Shown piece by piece: positions 37,131-50,675 of a DNA stretch of 64,000 nt. The position numbers and the translations under genes are program-made. The notes under the pieces are model-generated. The model worked only from the letters and a program-made list of their open reading frames with translations, was not told where the DNA came from and made no database searches. The DNA lies in assembly GCA_025642075.2 (NCBI GenBank), contig JAODUO010000478.1:284501-348500 (forward strand), read 5' to 3'. Origin of the DNA: Ridgeia piscesae. Its lineage: Eukaryota; Annelida; Polychaeta; Sabellida; Siboglinidae. Every line of letters begins with the position of its first letter. The stretch's first letter is position 1.

Positions 37131-37184
<54 letters not shown>
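37072..37184. repeat. Compound (ACGC)n(AC)n microsatellite
   Basis: ACGC units pass through CACACG transitional units into pure AC. The same internal order is seen at 37922 and, inverted, at 38590. Confidence 0.95.
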
Positions 37185-37186
<2 letters not shown>

Positions 37187-37921
37187 ACAGTGAGATTATC
37201 TCAACAATAAATTAAATGTATAAATCTATCGGGAGACAGGAATAGGCCTACATTGTACGTATGTATTTTACCTAGCGTCGTCACAGTGTCCTTCAAGGCG
37301 CCTCAACTCAGAATGTCACGTAGACCATATGAATCGGCGCACGTATTGTGCGGCAATAGTATTCCCGGTGGTCAGGAAACCTTGCGGCTGAGACAGACAT
37401 CTGGACCAAGGCAGGGAGCGTCGACGGGCCGGGCCGGGACGGGTTGGAAGCGAAGCAGCTGTCTTGTTTATCATGTCCCTTCAGCCCACGCTATGCCGCG
37501 CGCGCGTGTCTCAATACACCGCCAAGTCGTTTCGTTATTGCGATACCGCAGCGACCGCGGCTAAAACGCGCTCAACAATCCAGGACACGTCCATTCCACA
37601 GTCAGTTGAAAAAGTTCCACGTGAGTTGGTTTGTAGCGATAAATCAAGCTATTTCAATTTCGGAAGATCAAAGTCGAACATTGTGCTGCGGTTATTTGTG
37701 TGTAATCGTGTGGTGCGATGTAACCGATTCACGATTATGCACCAACAGGCGTGATGATAACAGGCGTGTTGATGACTGCAGTTTAGCGGAACAACGGAAG
37801 AAATCACGCAGGCTGAAACTGGGACAGTTTCATTGGTCTACATCCGTGGCGTGTGTGCGTGTGCATGAGTCACGGTGCGTGCTAAAGTGTATTGATCTTA
37901 GATCGGCTTAAATACAGAAAC
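37185..37921. other. Spacer between microsatellites, no recognised gene
   Basis: Open frames of 96-155 residues overlap in different frames here, but none carries a family motif. Confidence 0.35.
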
Positions 37922-37966
37922 TCACACAAACACGCATACACACACACACGAACGCACGCACGCTGC

Positions 37967-38046
<80 letters not shown>
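37922..38046. repeat. Compound (ACGC)n(AC)n microsatellite
   Basis: An imperfect CACACG start, then ACGC units, then AC units. The overlapping His-Ala-Arg-Thr and Cys-Val frames are composition artefacts. Confidence 0.95.
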
Positions 38047-38049
<3 letters not shown>

Positions 38050-38589
38050 CAATCTCTACTCCTACTGTCAACTTCGGCCACCCAGTAAGACAATTCGTTG
38101 CTTCTATCCTACAGCTTCTGACGCCAAATAAATAACCTACAGTACATTGGTCACAGTTGGTGGACGACCACCTATAACGGACAGAACGACGTATCAACTG
38201 ATGTTCTCGCAGTTAATACATCGTTTATTACCGTCGACGTTACAGGTTTGTGTAAAGAAAACCAACATGTCGCGTCGCAATCAACTACAACACTGGACAG
38301 CGCGCATCCAGTCAGTTGGTCGAGTGCGTTCAAAAACTAATTCATCATTTTCGTTACAAATGCGGCGGAAATCGTTTCCGACCATTGTCCAAGCAGGTTG
38401 TCAGTTGTCACCAAACGTAAACGGCCGGTTGAAGACATCAAGAACAGACGGACCAGTGCAGGAAAGTGATGGACGGAGGTGGAGCACGCGATAGATGACC
38501 CCAGGAAGGTCATGACGATCTCACGTGTACTTGTGTGTGAGTGCGTACGTGCGTGCGCGCGAGTATGTGTATGTATGGGTGTGAGAGAT

Positions 38590-38599
38590 TGTGTGTGTG

Positions 38600-38679
<80 letters not shown>

Positions 38680-38681
38680 TG
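38590..38681. repeat. Compound (GT)n(GTGC)n microsatellite, inverted relative to the array at 37922
   Basis: GT units followed by GTGC units. Its reverse complement has the same order as the arrays at 37072 and 37922. Confidence 0.95.
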
Positions 38682-41158
38682 GAGTGCCAATTTGTATTTT
38701 ACCGATTACAAACAATTTGCGGGACAAATTAAAAATGACTCAGTTTCGTCCATGAAGGGTCATCCGTGACTTGATGGGTGGTCTCAGTAAGGCGTCATAT
38801 AAGAATGGGCATATGTTATGTCCACGACACGAGGATTTGTCTCAATGAGGGGTATGTCCGTGTGGAATTACCGTCCGTGTGTGTGGGGGTTATATCCATA
38901 GGAAATAATATATACGGGAGGAGTTGGGTCCGTAAATGCATTCACTGCTGTGCCCAAGTGTCAATAATCCGGCACACATAACTACATAGACGAGACCGTC
39001 GTTGTGGACCATGATATCAGCCGTGGTCCCCGGGGACCATGCGCCAGACACGCCATTACACTTCGGGCAAGATCCGATCGCTTCTGTCATATCCAGTGTC
39101 TGCCGTGGTCGAAGCGAGGACGACTGCGAGGCTGTTGCGTCAATCCAGGCGTTGTATTGATAGTTTCTTTATTTCCATCCGCGCCATCTCCTTGATACTC
39201 AACGCGCCATTCACATTTCTGCGTTCGCTTACTTATCTTGTTTCCCCCCTAACGAACGCTATTGGAACTCTAGCAGCACCAATAGGGTGCCTGCCACTGG
39301 TGTCTACGTTGATGATTTCCGTTTTCGTTGTCTTTTGTGTCTTCGTTGTACGCATCCTGCAGACATAGTTTTAGTCACCTTTTACTATCTTACGTGCGTG
39401 TGTGCGTGCGTGCGTGTGTGGGCGCGCATGAATTTATGTGTGTACAAGTCGTGCTAATTAATAACAATTCAACAGTTCACATGCAAAGGTGGTTTCGCTT
39501 GTGATTATAATCGGATCCAACCGAACCATCTACTCAACGACGAGCTCCGCGGAGCATCCAGTAACCCACCAGTGTGTAGTGTGTACTACTGTGTAGTATA
39601 GTGTAGTGTAGTAAGTGTTGAGTAGCTCTGGTTGACCCGACAGCAACGATTGAGTGATGAATCGGCGGTGAAAGACGAGACGACAACGAAGAGGTATCAC
39701 ATAACGCGGTCCTCAACGGTGATCAACGACGTGTAAACAACATCCGGGCTCACAAGTGGCTTGCAACGTAATGACTGTGCACTTGCCAACTTATTCATAC
39801 CTACACGAATTACTCACGCAATTCTCGGGAACTGTTTAATATTGACTAAAATATGATCCACGGGACCGTTTCATAGCCACGGTTCCATTCCACCAGATAT
39901 GGTATTGCACATTGCACTTCCGTTTCCAAATGTCTTCGTTGTAATTTGTTTTGGCCACCCTGTGTTATGTGTTTCGCGTCCTTCCTTTTGCATTGTCCCC
40001 GAGAAATCCACGTCAATTGCCATGTTGCGTTGTTTTTGGTCAGATGTGAGTACTGTCTATGACTTCAACATCTACACAGTTTCGTTCTAATGTTATGTTG
40101 TTGGTTGGTTATCTCCCATCGCGGTTCCTCTTCACCGGCTCTGTCATCTTCCAGTCTCGTGATCCACAAAGCTGCGGTGCATATTTTCCAGTTTGTCCTT
40201 ATCTGGCTTTGTTCAGTCTCTGTCTACGCTTCTCACCCCAGTTGTCTTTCTCTACTTACATTGTCTTGGGACATAGGGCATGCATACCTATACATATTTC
40301 CCTCTTCCCTTCTAGGGTCGTCAGACATGGAAGTTTGTTGTTTTTCTGATTACATCCCGCAATCCCTTTCAGCTTCTTGTCTTGGGTTCTGCGCTAATCT
40401 TCTCTCGCCTTAGTAAAGTCTGGGTAACTTTGTATGATATCACATGGACCGCTTAGCTTCATATTGTTGGTCACCTACTATGAACGACAAGACAACTTTC
40501 ATAGACACTAGAAATGGAGAGTGGCTAACCTTCAGTTATAGTGCGCGGTGTGTCCTTAGAATTCTTTTGTAATGTTTTGCAGCGTGGGTTTTGTAACGCG
40601 GTTCCACGTGTCTCCGTTCTTTAACATATTGATAGACCCGATGCAACGTAGACAAAATGACATATATCGAAGATCATGTATACCTACTTAGTAACATCAG
40701 CGGGTGCACTAGTATGACGCATGTACATAACAGGGTTCGCGTAGCACACGTATCCATCTCTTGACTTTTTAACGTTTTCCTTTGTAGCATTTTTGTCCGG
40801 CGTGGAAGAGTCTGTCCCGGCCGTGCCAGGCAGCTGTGCCCAGACGGAGACCGTAGACAACACCCCGGCGCGCCCAGCGTGCGAACAATCGTAGTAAATC
40901 TAAGGAGGCGCGTCGGTGAAAAACTCGTCACCCGCTCGGCGACGACGCGTTTACAGTCAGTCAATACAGGCGGTTGTCACCGGCGCGCGTAACATCTGCC
41001 GTGACGACACGCGCCGCTGAACAACGTGGTCACACGTGGGCGCGCACGGGTTGAGCACGCGGCGCCGGATTACAAGGAAGGGCTGTAAAGAGGGTTTTTA
41101 GCCATTATTTCTTATTCTTTCAGCGATAAATGTTTTAACTTGCGAGTAAGACATTTCT
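38682..41158. other. Stretch without recognised gene
   Basis: Short GTGC and GTA-rich patches occur near 39397 and 39573. The frames at 40059-40413, rich in Ser, Leu and Phe, resemble no family. Confidence 0.4.
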
Positions 41159-42410
41159 AGTGTGAGGTGGTGGAGGCTATAGAAGATGGTTCCAGTCTGA
41201 AGTGAAGGAAGATGGTTCCAGTCTGAGGCGATGGAGGCAGGAAGATGGTTCCACTCTGAGGCGATGGAGGCAGGGAGATGGTTCCAGTGTGAGGCGATGG
41301 AGGCAGGAAGATAGTTCCACTCTGAGGCGATGGAGGCAGGAAGATGGTTCCACTCTGAGGCGATGGAGGCAGGAAGATGGTTCCACTCTGATGCGATGGA
41401 GGCAGGAAGATGGTTCCAGTCTGAGGCGATGAAGGCAGGAAGGTGGTTCCAGTCTGAGGCGATGGAGGCAGGGAGATGGTTCCAGTCTGAGGCGATGGAT
41501 GCAGGAAGATGGTTCCAGTCTGAGGCGATGGAAGCAGGAAGATGGTTCCAGTCTGAGGCGATGGAAGCAGGAAGATGGTTCCAGTCTGAGGCGATGGAAG
41601 CAGGAAGATGGTTCCAGTCTGATGCGATGGAGGCAGGAAGATGGTTCCAGTCTGAGGCGATGGAGGCAGGAAGATGGTTCCAGTCTGAGGCGATGGAGGC
41701 AGGAAGATGGTTCCAGTCTGAGGTGATGGAGGCAGGAAGATGGTTCCAGTCTGAGGCGATGGAGGCAGGAATATGGTTCCAGTCTGAGGTGATGGATGAT
41801 GGATAGTTCCAGTTTGAGTTGATGGAAGATGGTTCCAGTCTGAGGTGATGGAGGCAGGAATATGGTTCCAGTCTGAGGTGATGGATGATGGATAGTTCCA
41901 GTTTGAGTTGATGGAAGATGGTTCCAGTCTCAGGCGATGGAAGCAGGAAGATGGTTCCAGTCTGAGGCGATGGAAGCAGGAAGATGGTTCCAGTCTGAGG
42001 CGATGGAGGCAGGAAGATGGTTCCAGTCTGAGGTGATGGAGGCAGGAAGATGGTTTCAGTCTGAGGCGATGGAGGCAGGAATATGGTTCCAGTCTGAGGT
42101 GATGGATGATGGATAGTTCCAGTTTGAGTTGATGGAAGATGGTTCCAGTCTGAGGTGATGGAGGCAGGAATATGGTTCCAGTCTGAGGTGATGGATGATG
42201 GATAGTTCCAGTTTGAGTTGATGGAAGATGGTTCCAGTCTGAGGTGATGGAGGCAGGAAGATGGTTCCAGTCTGAGGCGATGGAGGCAGGAATATGGCTC
42301 CAGTCTGAGGTGATGGATGATGGATAGTTCCAGTTTGAGTTGATGGAAGATGGTTCCAGTCTGAGGTGATGGAAGATGGTTACAGTCTAAGGTGGTGGAT
42401 GATGGTTCCA
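41159..42410. repeat. 33 bp minisatellite with an 89 bp higher-order unit
   Basis: The basic unit, about GGAAGATGGTTCCAGTCTGA then GGCGATGGAGGCA, is 33 bp. From about 41790 on, an 89 bp composite (30 + 26 + 33) appears, seen from the marker GATGGATGAT at 41791, 41880, 42101, 42190 and 42312. The spacings are 89, 89 and 122 (89 + 33), with ordinary units between 41880 and 42101. Because 33 is a multiple of three, the array is open in several frames on both strands, and the minus strand yields a 480-residue frame of Trp-Asn-His-Leu-Pro-Ala repeats that drifts through all three phases of the unit. It is a repeat, not a gene, on present evidence. Confidence 0.95.
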
Positions 42411-45094
42411 AGTAAACAAAAGATAGCAAATAACTGGAAGGTGGACATATCTTGGTACATTCACCCACTTCGGTCCGAATGAGGGTAAAATATGTGTAAG
42501 CGGCTGACAAATAAACTACATGATATAGTACATGTATCAATCACCCTCTACCTGTACAGTTCATAACGCAGAAGGGTTTGTGATGTAGTGGATTGACCGG
42601 TATAGTAATCACTACAGGTGTATGGGTATGACAATACTTACATTACTGCAATAGCACAACACATCACACTCAATTGAATCAGTTATTACGTTTACCCGTT
42701 GACTATCTTACATATGTGACAACTATGGACACGCACGGACATTTCACATAAACCAAACGGTAGAATTCAAGCAAACAATGGCACCGCAGCTTTCCGGTCG
42801 CGGTTTGTCAGACGTCATTTCTGCGCTGACTATTGCAGCCTTGGCCTGGTGAACCGATGTCAGTATCCCATCTGCCAGAAAGTCACGTAGTCTACAGCCA
42901 GGTAGCACAAGAATCGTCACGGTTGACTGCATTCTGGTGTCTCGCTTCCTCGTCAAATCTGGCCGTCTGCTAACGAAATCTGGCCGACGTATTTCATATC
43001 AAATGGCTGTGTAACTGTCCCGTGATTAGGCAATCGGAGATGTAACTAGGGAGTTGCGCCCACGCGAACGGACACGCTTCGGTGAATATCGACGGTGGCC
43101 TTCGCACTCTGTTGTGTGTCCCCTTTGAAACCCACCCGGCGTCCCGGATGTGTCGTTTCTTTCCCGTGGTTCCTGGTGTGGTTGGGCTACATCAATAATT
43201 AACCTCATTCGATGTAAATAATGACGGCTGAGGTGTATCTTACAGAAGTCTGTGTTCATGATAATTGATCCTTCAATATGGGTAAAGGAAATACTTATAT
43301 TGACAAAAGTACGGCGATGTGCTACACATATTTAACATATGCATCATAAAAAGTTAGCAATTCATAGTTAAAGCTCCCTATTTATTAGTTATCATGATTC
43401 GGTAAGTTCAAGACGGTCACGTAACGCTTCTTAAATTTTGGTGAAAAAATTTGTTAACGGACAAAATGGCACAAAAGTTCCTATTAAACACGTTTACTAA
43501 TCAATGTTTTAAAAATTGCTTAAACTTACATTGTTACGTAATGTATCTGACAATTTACCATATTTTTATGGTATAATTACCGATTACCCAAACGCTGCTA
43601 CAACAACAGTTGTGGTGAGTATTCGGTGTTATTCAAAATATTATTAATCACAGCGTAATTCACCAGATTTAAATACATTAAGATACTACCCAACTAATCT
43701 AGTATTTACTGAGTAGTGAAAAGTATCAATGGATTTGAAACATGTTGAAGTACACAGTTTGCATGTTAAGGCAACTAAACGTACTGATTTGACAGACAGA
43801 CCATGTGTAAAAGAGAAACTAAACAAACTACAAATGCTAATGAATAAAGTTTCTTGTAAGCAATCGCTAGAACTATCTGCAATTACGAACGTTCCGCCTC
43901 AGCAAATCACGAACACACTGAGTTTAACTAACACAAAGGACATTGTGTTTGTCAATCCACCAATGCACAGTGTATGTTGAATACAAATAAAATATGTCAA
44001 TTCTAACGTACGTGCACACGCATTTCTTTACGACGGAACTCGGCCCGGGCGCGACGTATGTCACCGACTCTACGTCAGAGAAGATAAAAGCGGGCACTGC
44101 GTTTGCGCGCGCATGCGAGGTATGTGTTTTCAGGAATCTGGGCCTACGTCACCTGCATCACCATGTATATTAGTAAGGGCGTTGAAGACATTCATTACAC
44201 AGATATGTAATAAACACTCACTTCTTATCTTTGCACATCATGTTATCACGTACGTCAGTTTAGACAGATGCATGTTTCGACGTGATACATTTACTAACAT
44301 GAAACTATTATTCGATGGCACGTACGAAGCAACGTAACATGCGTCCATGAGCTATCATGCTGACTAAGACCACAGTAACAGGGTCGGTGGTCCGCCATTT
44401 CCCGTGCGACGAAAGAGTTCCCGATGGAAATGGCATTATGCAGGTTGTTTGACTTTCTGTGAGGCCCCGTGTAGTGTTGAACAAGTAGAAATGATGTATT
44501 CGGTGTCAGTCGGTATTTGTGTGCGTACAGATAGTTATACATAGGCGTCATTTTGATTGGTGATGCGATCCAGGCAAACCAAATCAGCGTCCGTTTCTAA
44601 CAGAAATGAAGGGGTGTCAGGTTAAAGATTGGATTGTGGGAAAACGAGGTATTAAAATTTCACGTTTTTCTGTTATCTTGTCACAGTAGCTTTTGGTATT
44701 ACAGAAGAGAAACTTATAATATGTTCCTATAGTTGTTTATCGCGTGATTTGTAACCATTCCGAAAACGTCCAAGAAAATAACGCATTATTATTGTTTGGT
44801 AAATCCAAATTAACTGAAAGGCGTAGTTGAAAAACGTAAATTACTTATTCTTATTCGTGCCTAAGGGAATGACAACGTATCTCCGTCCCACCTCTTCCGT
44901 TCTGGAGCTTGCTTAAACCATACACAGATTATAGTTAATTACTGAATGGATTCCCCACTCTTCGTGCTATGGGGGAAGGAGGCTGAGGTTCATTTGTCCA
45001 AATTTTTTTTGGAAGTGTCTGGACTTTAAACAAGTTATAATGAGTGTGCGTGCGTGCAAACATACATGCACCAGTTTACATCTTCATTAGTTCC
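42411..45094. other. Stretch without recognised gene
   Basis: No conserved coding sequence. An 83-residue frame at 43729-43980 (plus) is Lys-, Thr- and Val-rich but matches nothing I know. A CpG-rich patch lies at about 44030-44120. Confidence 0.4.
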
Positions 45095-45485
45095 AATCGG
45101 CGGTCGTGCGGAAGAGCACCGGACTGTCAATCGAGGGGACGGTGGTTCAATCCCTGCTACCGCCGTTTCGAAGCTTAGGCAATTTCGTTCAGCCCACATT
45201 TGCCTGTCTTTTGGAAGAGACACTAACAGCCAGTGGTCCATTCTATCTGGTGTATATGCCAGAGGAAGTAAAAGATCCCACACAGGTGGTAAATGTGTAA
45301 CCTGTAGTGGACTCATTAATTCTAGAGACAGACAACTCCCGCGTTAGCCCAAGTTTGGAGGAAACCACTTGAGACCTGAGCACCACAATCAGTGGATGGA
45401 TTTGTTTGCTAATTGATATAATCCTGTCTACCCTTTTATCTACTCCACTGGAGTGTAATACATTTCCCCCTGTTCCTACAACACT
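45095..45485 (+). mobile_element. tRNA-derived SINE
   Basis: The head is tRNA-like: GGCGGT pairs with ACCGCC as an acceptor-like stem (45098-45103 and 45159-45164), and a perfect B box GGTTCAATCCC lies at 45144-45154. The A box is weak. The following body of about 300 bp has no coding content and includes a stretch shared with 19722-19790. The tail is not clearly defined, so the right border is approximate. Anticodon and T-stem pairing are degenerate, so this is not a working tRNA gene. Confidence 0.6.
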
Positions 45486-46055
45486 CATAATATTAACATG
45501 TGATGCTTTGGCTGGGATTACCCCACAAAAAACAACAATTCACGTCCACCACTGACTGCTACAAAAGTGATAGCGGTAGGCGTTATATGCTCACTATTTT
45601 ATAGCGCATTCAGCACCAGCCTTTTATTGGGCAGACATACAGCGGGCTTCCTTTGAAGTCTACAACAGTGTTTTCACGACTATATCTCTTACATAATGGC
45701 AGTGAATAATATCTATATGTCACGAAACAACCCCACAGTGAGTGTGACATGTACATGATTGAAAGTTATGTTTATGATTTTATACCAAGTAAATATTCCT
45801 CCTACCCCCAGACATAAAGTGTCTTTAAACAGCTTTGACGCCTTAAGTATTAATCAGCTGGGGTAATTACAGTCATACGTCTTCTAGTCGCATGCAAAGG
45901 GGCAATTTAAACTTGCTTACTGCGCACGATGTTAACTGAAGTGAACTTACGAACAAACAACACCCAGAAAAAAACCACCTTCCAGAACAAATTACCCAAA
46001 CTTAAAACAGGATAAAACCCCATCACCTCATTCTAGGATTGATGTATACATCCAC

Positions 46056-46057
<2 letters not shown>
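45486..46057. other. Stretch without recognised gene
   Basis: No conserved frame or repeat seen. Confidence 0.4.

Positions 46058-46111
<54 letters not shown>
46058..46111. repeat. (AT)n microsatellite
   Basis: About 54 bp of AT dinucleotides followed by degenerate AT-rich sequence. Confidence 0.95.
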
Positions 46112-46119
<8 letters not shown>

Positions 46120-49100
46120 TAAATATGTATATATTTGTGTGCTTTAAATATAATCATACACAGCTATATTATTTATTTAAATGATATAAAACATAAGTTT
46201 TTTAAAGAAAGGGCTTGCAACACAAACAATATTTACTTATTCGATCACTTCTGCATAATTACCAGTTGCCATGTCTGGTTCGTGAACTAACAAATGTCAG
46301 GCATGTTTTATATATGTATTTTATATTTTGTTGGTAGAGGGATTAATCCCGAGGGAACCTTTCTCTTGTACCCATGGAGGCTAAATGGGGGGGGGGAGGT
46401 TGTATTGTCCATAAACTTACCTCTGCCAGATTATTTTTGACATGCACACAATTGCACATATTTATTGTAAAAAGTAAGACAAAAAACTGTAATTATGAAA
46501 ACACATAATTTAATGAATTAATAAAATAATAAAAGCACACAATTATACATCAACTGTCCTAATGCAATATGTTGTATGTTTTTGTAAGAATGGTCAGCAC
46601 AAACTGGACATTCACAACAACAAAATCATAGATAATAATACAGAAATCGTACCACAATAAATTGTCTATCAACCTGCTGTTTTTGTGTCTTATTCCCGTG
46701 ATTTATGTCCGACTTGCCACCTAGGTGAGCCTGCCTACAAAGTATATTTCACGCAGACAAATTAATTTTACCTGGGAAGCATAAGTGATGACACAGCCAC
46801 CCCAGGGGTTCTGATGCTATATGACATTGAACGGGTTGTCAGACGTGTCCAGTGCTCGAATGAATGGTGCCGTGTTATATAAACGACACGCCACGAGACA
46901 TCATACATCGCCATGCCCGTAGACTAGTCCAACACTTCTGAATAATCCCACAACTTTCTGTAACGATGACCAAGAGGGCGCCACCGACCTACAAAGAGTC
47001 TTTATACAACGGAAGTGGAAAACCTTGAACAGTACGAGAGTGTTACGGTCGCAAGTGAAAAATGTGAGTATAGTTGCCCTGGTACTTCCATAAGTCCCAT
47101 CTCCATAGGAGATCTTCGACGTGATTTATGGAGCACGGAAACGCCGCAGTTTTTACGGTTTGCTCTCTCCAACTCGCGTCGATTTTGTGAAAAGCTTCAA
47201 AGACGATCCCTCTGCTGCTGGAAAAGTACTTGGTGCGACGTATGGAGATGAATGGTCGGCTCTTGGGCGGAAACACAACTGCTGAATGTCACCGCGGTAG
47301 GGAAGAAAATAAAACTATCATTTGTATCCATCTCCAAATGGCAACAGAATAAAATATAATTTATATCCATCTGTGAACTTCATAAAACGCCTACCCTAAG
47401 ATTTGTAGGTTTTTAGCGACAAGTGCTTCTGTTCAAGCCTCTTCCTGTGGCCATGTACAATTTCTGTATATGACAAAAACAGCGCTATCTATCTCCATCC
47501 AAACACTGCAGTTGTGGTCTTGTTACACTTGTACAACTCTCATCAGTTATATGGGCCCTGATCCTCAGCATATTCACATTCTTCTTTTGCCAAATACATT
47601 GTACCTACACGCCACCCACACACAGTCTTCCTCTTCACCTACAATGACAGAACAAAGATTCACAATCTTGACAAAATAATAATCTTATCACATCAAGTAT
47701 AGTGTACAGTTTCACAATGTTTTTCTCACCTAAGGCACACAACCGACTACAATACATCACGTGGACACACACCATTGCCTTAGTACCCGGAGAGACGTTG
47801 TGAGAAAGTCGCCATTCAACTGTCTGCAGCAGTTTTAGAATCCATTTTAGGGTCTGGTAACTTTGGTAACAATGTCACACTACACTGTCTTGTGAATGAG
47901 AGTGGTTTATTATCTGTCCAGTCTGACAGGTGGTGCACCTGGCAAGCACGACCAGGTCTTTCATGTGGTTATTGTTATGTTATTGTTATATACACTGTGG
48001 TTGGGAAAAAGTGGATGCTTAGTTGTGGAACAACAGGGGGGAGAGGAGACAGGTGCTGCCACGTAGTGGTTGGTCTGCTCGACTCTCAATTGAGTGGGTC
48101 CGAGTTAAAAGTTACTTTCTGCCGTTTTGAACCTTCCGCGAGATTAATCACAACACATTGCTCCAGTTCACTCAGCTGTGTGAATAAGCACCTGGCTACA
48201 GACATGGGAGGATGCTTATGTATTGACAGCCTTTGTGCAGTAATTGCAGGATGGCTGAATACTTCCCAGAGACGTAGGTAGGTTTGAATGAACAGGTCTG
48301 GCAAGGAGTGACACAAAGTGTCCCAAGTACATCTACTGACTAGATACATGCTAAATAAGATCTTTTAATATATATTGGGATTGCAAAAGCAGTGTTTATG
48401 AAATGTAATACACTGCTGGCTCTTGACAAAGAGAACTAAGGTATAAGTCTATCTACTGTTTCAAAACACAGGAATTTAATTCGCAAAACTCTCCCTGGGC
48501 CCTTAAGAAAAGACCATGTAAACTGCTGGTCCCTTCCACCTGCTGTGTCAAATGTTTAGATCAAGTGGTGTAAAATCTACTTAAAGATATCTTTATAAAA
48601 TGTCTGGTATGAATACTTCATGAAACCGTTCTCTGCGTCTGTACGAAAAAAATCAATATGTCTAGCGCCCTCTGGTATGTAATATAAAGTACGTGGTTTC
48701 TGCTTTGCTAATGGAGACACGCCTAGAAATGCCAACAAACTACCGTAATGACTATGTATTCAGATTAATTAATTACATTTTCTGCTGTCCAAAAACAGAT
48801 GCAGAAAAACAATTCACGGAAAACTGTCTGCAAATTAACGAACACGGATGAGTCCTGACGTCATATTTAATTTGACTACTCATGCCTTTAATACAACTCT
48901 GTAAGTCTTGACAAGTAACTCCAAACAACATTGTTATTTGTTAGTCAGGTTCTTTATAACATTCCTCTGCCAATCAAATGTCTCCACATCGATGTAATAA
49001 ATACGTTGATGGTTCCATTTGAAACAAACTTAGTGTACTGCGTAAGGTCCAAAATGTACACATTATAGTCATAAAAAGTTAGTTTGGCATTCTGTGGTGG

Positions 49101-50560
49101 TAATAATACCCTGATAGTAGCATTCCTGGTAATAGATTACAATTAATACAGTCATTAAGAACTACAAGTGATAGGTGATGTGTAATTGAACACGTCTGCT
49201 GGCAGGCAGGCAATAAAGGCTAGATAATCTCTATTCTTGTACCGACCAGTAATGTAAAATTATCCCCGCAATCTATAAATATACCAGTGAACATAAAGCA
49301 AACTTTCTAAATACTGTGGTCTCTGCCTGCATTATAGAATGTTCATAAAAAAAATTATTCATTGATTGATTAAAGCGGCACATTTACTAGACCGAGAATA
49401 GATGCTGGCTGCAGACATCCCAGCCATATTTCACATGCTACTGGATGGCTGATGTTGTTATCTGCAATTCTGAACAATACACACAAACATTACATTCAGA
49501 ACCACTGATAACAGTCATCCATAAACTCAAACTGAATATGTATATTTAGGATTATCATCGAACTGCGACGATGCATTCATTCCGGTACAACTGCATTGAA
49601 TGCGACGCTCAGACCAGAGCTGTTTTCTTCAAAGCGAAGCACGACTGGACGAACGACCGAACGACGCATACAAATGAGATGAATCAGACATTTGCACACC
49701 CACATCCATGACAAGTTCATCTCGACTCGTCCACATCTGCCACGACGGTGCCAGCGAAGCAATTACATGGTCTGCTGTAACAATTGGACAATATAACCAC
49801 AAGAACCACCGGCGGTATGATTACGCTTATTGTGTGCGCAGTCTCAACCGAGACCGGCACGCGCCAACCACCTTCGCCAGCTGCGCTATCAACGAACAAA
49901 TCAAGGCACGAAACCGCAAAATTACGCAACGGAACACGCACGCATGCGGGAAATCGCCATGGAAACTTTGGCGAAGACCGCGATTACCTGGTGTTTGTGA
50001 CACTATGGTCGCAGTCGACCCACTGAAAAACAACATTTGATCTGACTAGAAGCGATCGCAATTAACAAATGGTGGGGTATTATTTTTAAAAGGATGAAAA
50101 GGGGTGATAGAGTCGATCAGGATGAGCAGACAGCCCTGAAAAGGGTCAGCGGAGTGGCACAACACTGTGAAATCAAACGCTTTCTCTCACAAAATCTAGT
50201 TCAGGGTTTTTGTGAGGAATTACCCACAAGCCCACAACATGTCTGTGTAATGTTCATTGGCTGATCATCCGTGGCGAAACCGGATAACTTGTATGACAGT
50301 CGTAAACAACCGACTCCTTAAATGTCGACACGCAGGGCTACGTAGCGAGTCTGACGTAAAATCAGATAACTTCAGAAAGTGCGCTTCTAAATCAATAAAA
50401 AATGAATCGTAGAAAACACGTTTCTGAAAACTGCCAGCATGCATCGTTGGAGCTGAACTAAATATTCCCTAACAGTTTTAACTTAACTGTACTTAAGGAT
50501 CAATGGGAAACTGGTCAATGACACGGAGACTGCCACATCAGGTGAGACCACTGGCAGTAG
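46112..50560. other. Long stretch without recognised gene
   Basis: About 4.4 kb. Frames up to 129 residues are present (47892-48281 plus; 49708-50040 plus), but none shows a known domain. A G run lies near 46388. Confidence 0.4.
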
Positions 50561-50675
50561 ACGGACGGACGGACGGACGGACGGACGGACGGACGGACGG
50601 ACGGACGGACGGACGGACGGACGGACGGACGGACGGAGAGACGGACGGACGGACGGACGGACGGACGGACGGACG
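50561..50675. repeat. (ACGG)n microsatellite
   Basis: Tetranucleotide array with one GAGA interruption near 50637. Same motif and orientation as 25828-26188. Confidence 0.97.

Noticed and set aside
41098..42540. 480-residue minus-strand protein
   Set aside because: It lies in a 33 bp minisatellite, drifts through all phases of the unit, and has no conserved domain.
45095..45164. Functional tRNA gene with a GTC anticodon
   Set aside because: A B box and acceptor-like stem are present, but the anticodon and T stems do not pair properly; a SINE head fits better.
46980..47251. Possible small exon (Lys-Arg-Ala-Pro-Pro-Thr-Tyr start, or the 78-residue frame)
   Set aside because: It has no recognisable family, no convincing splice sites, and a stop soon after.
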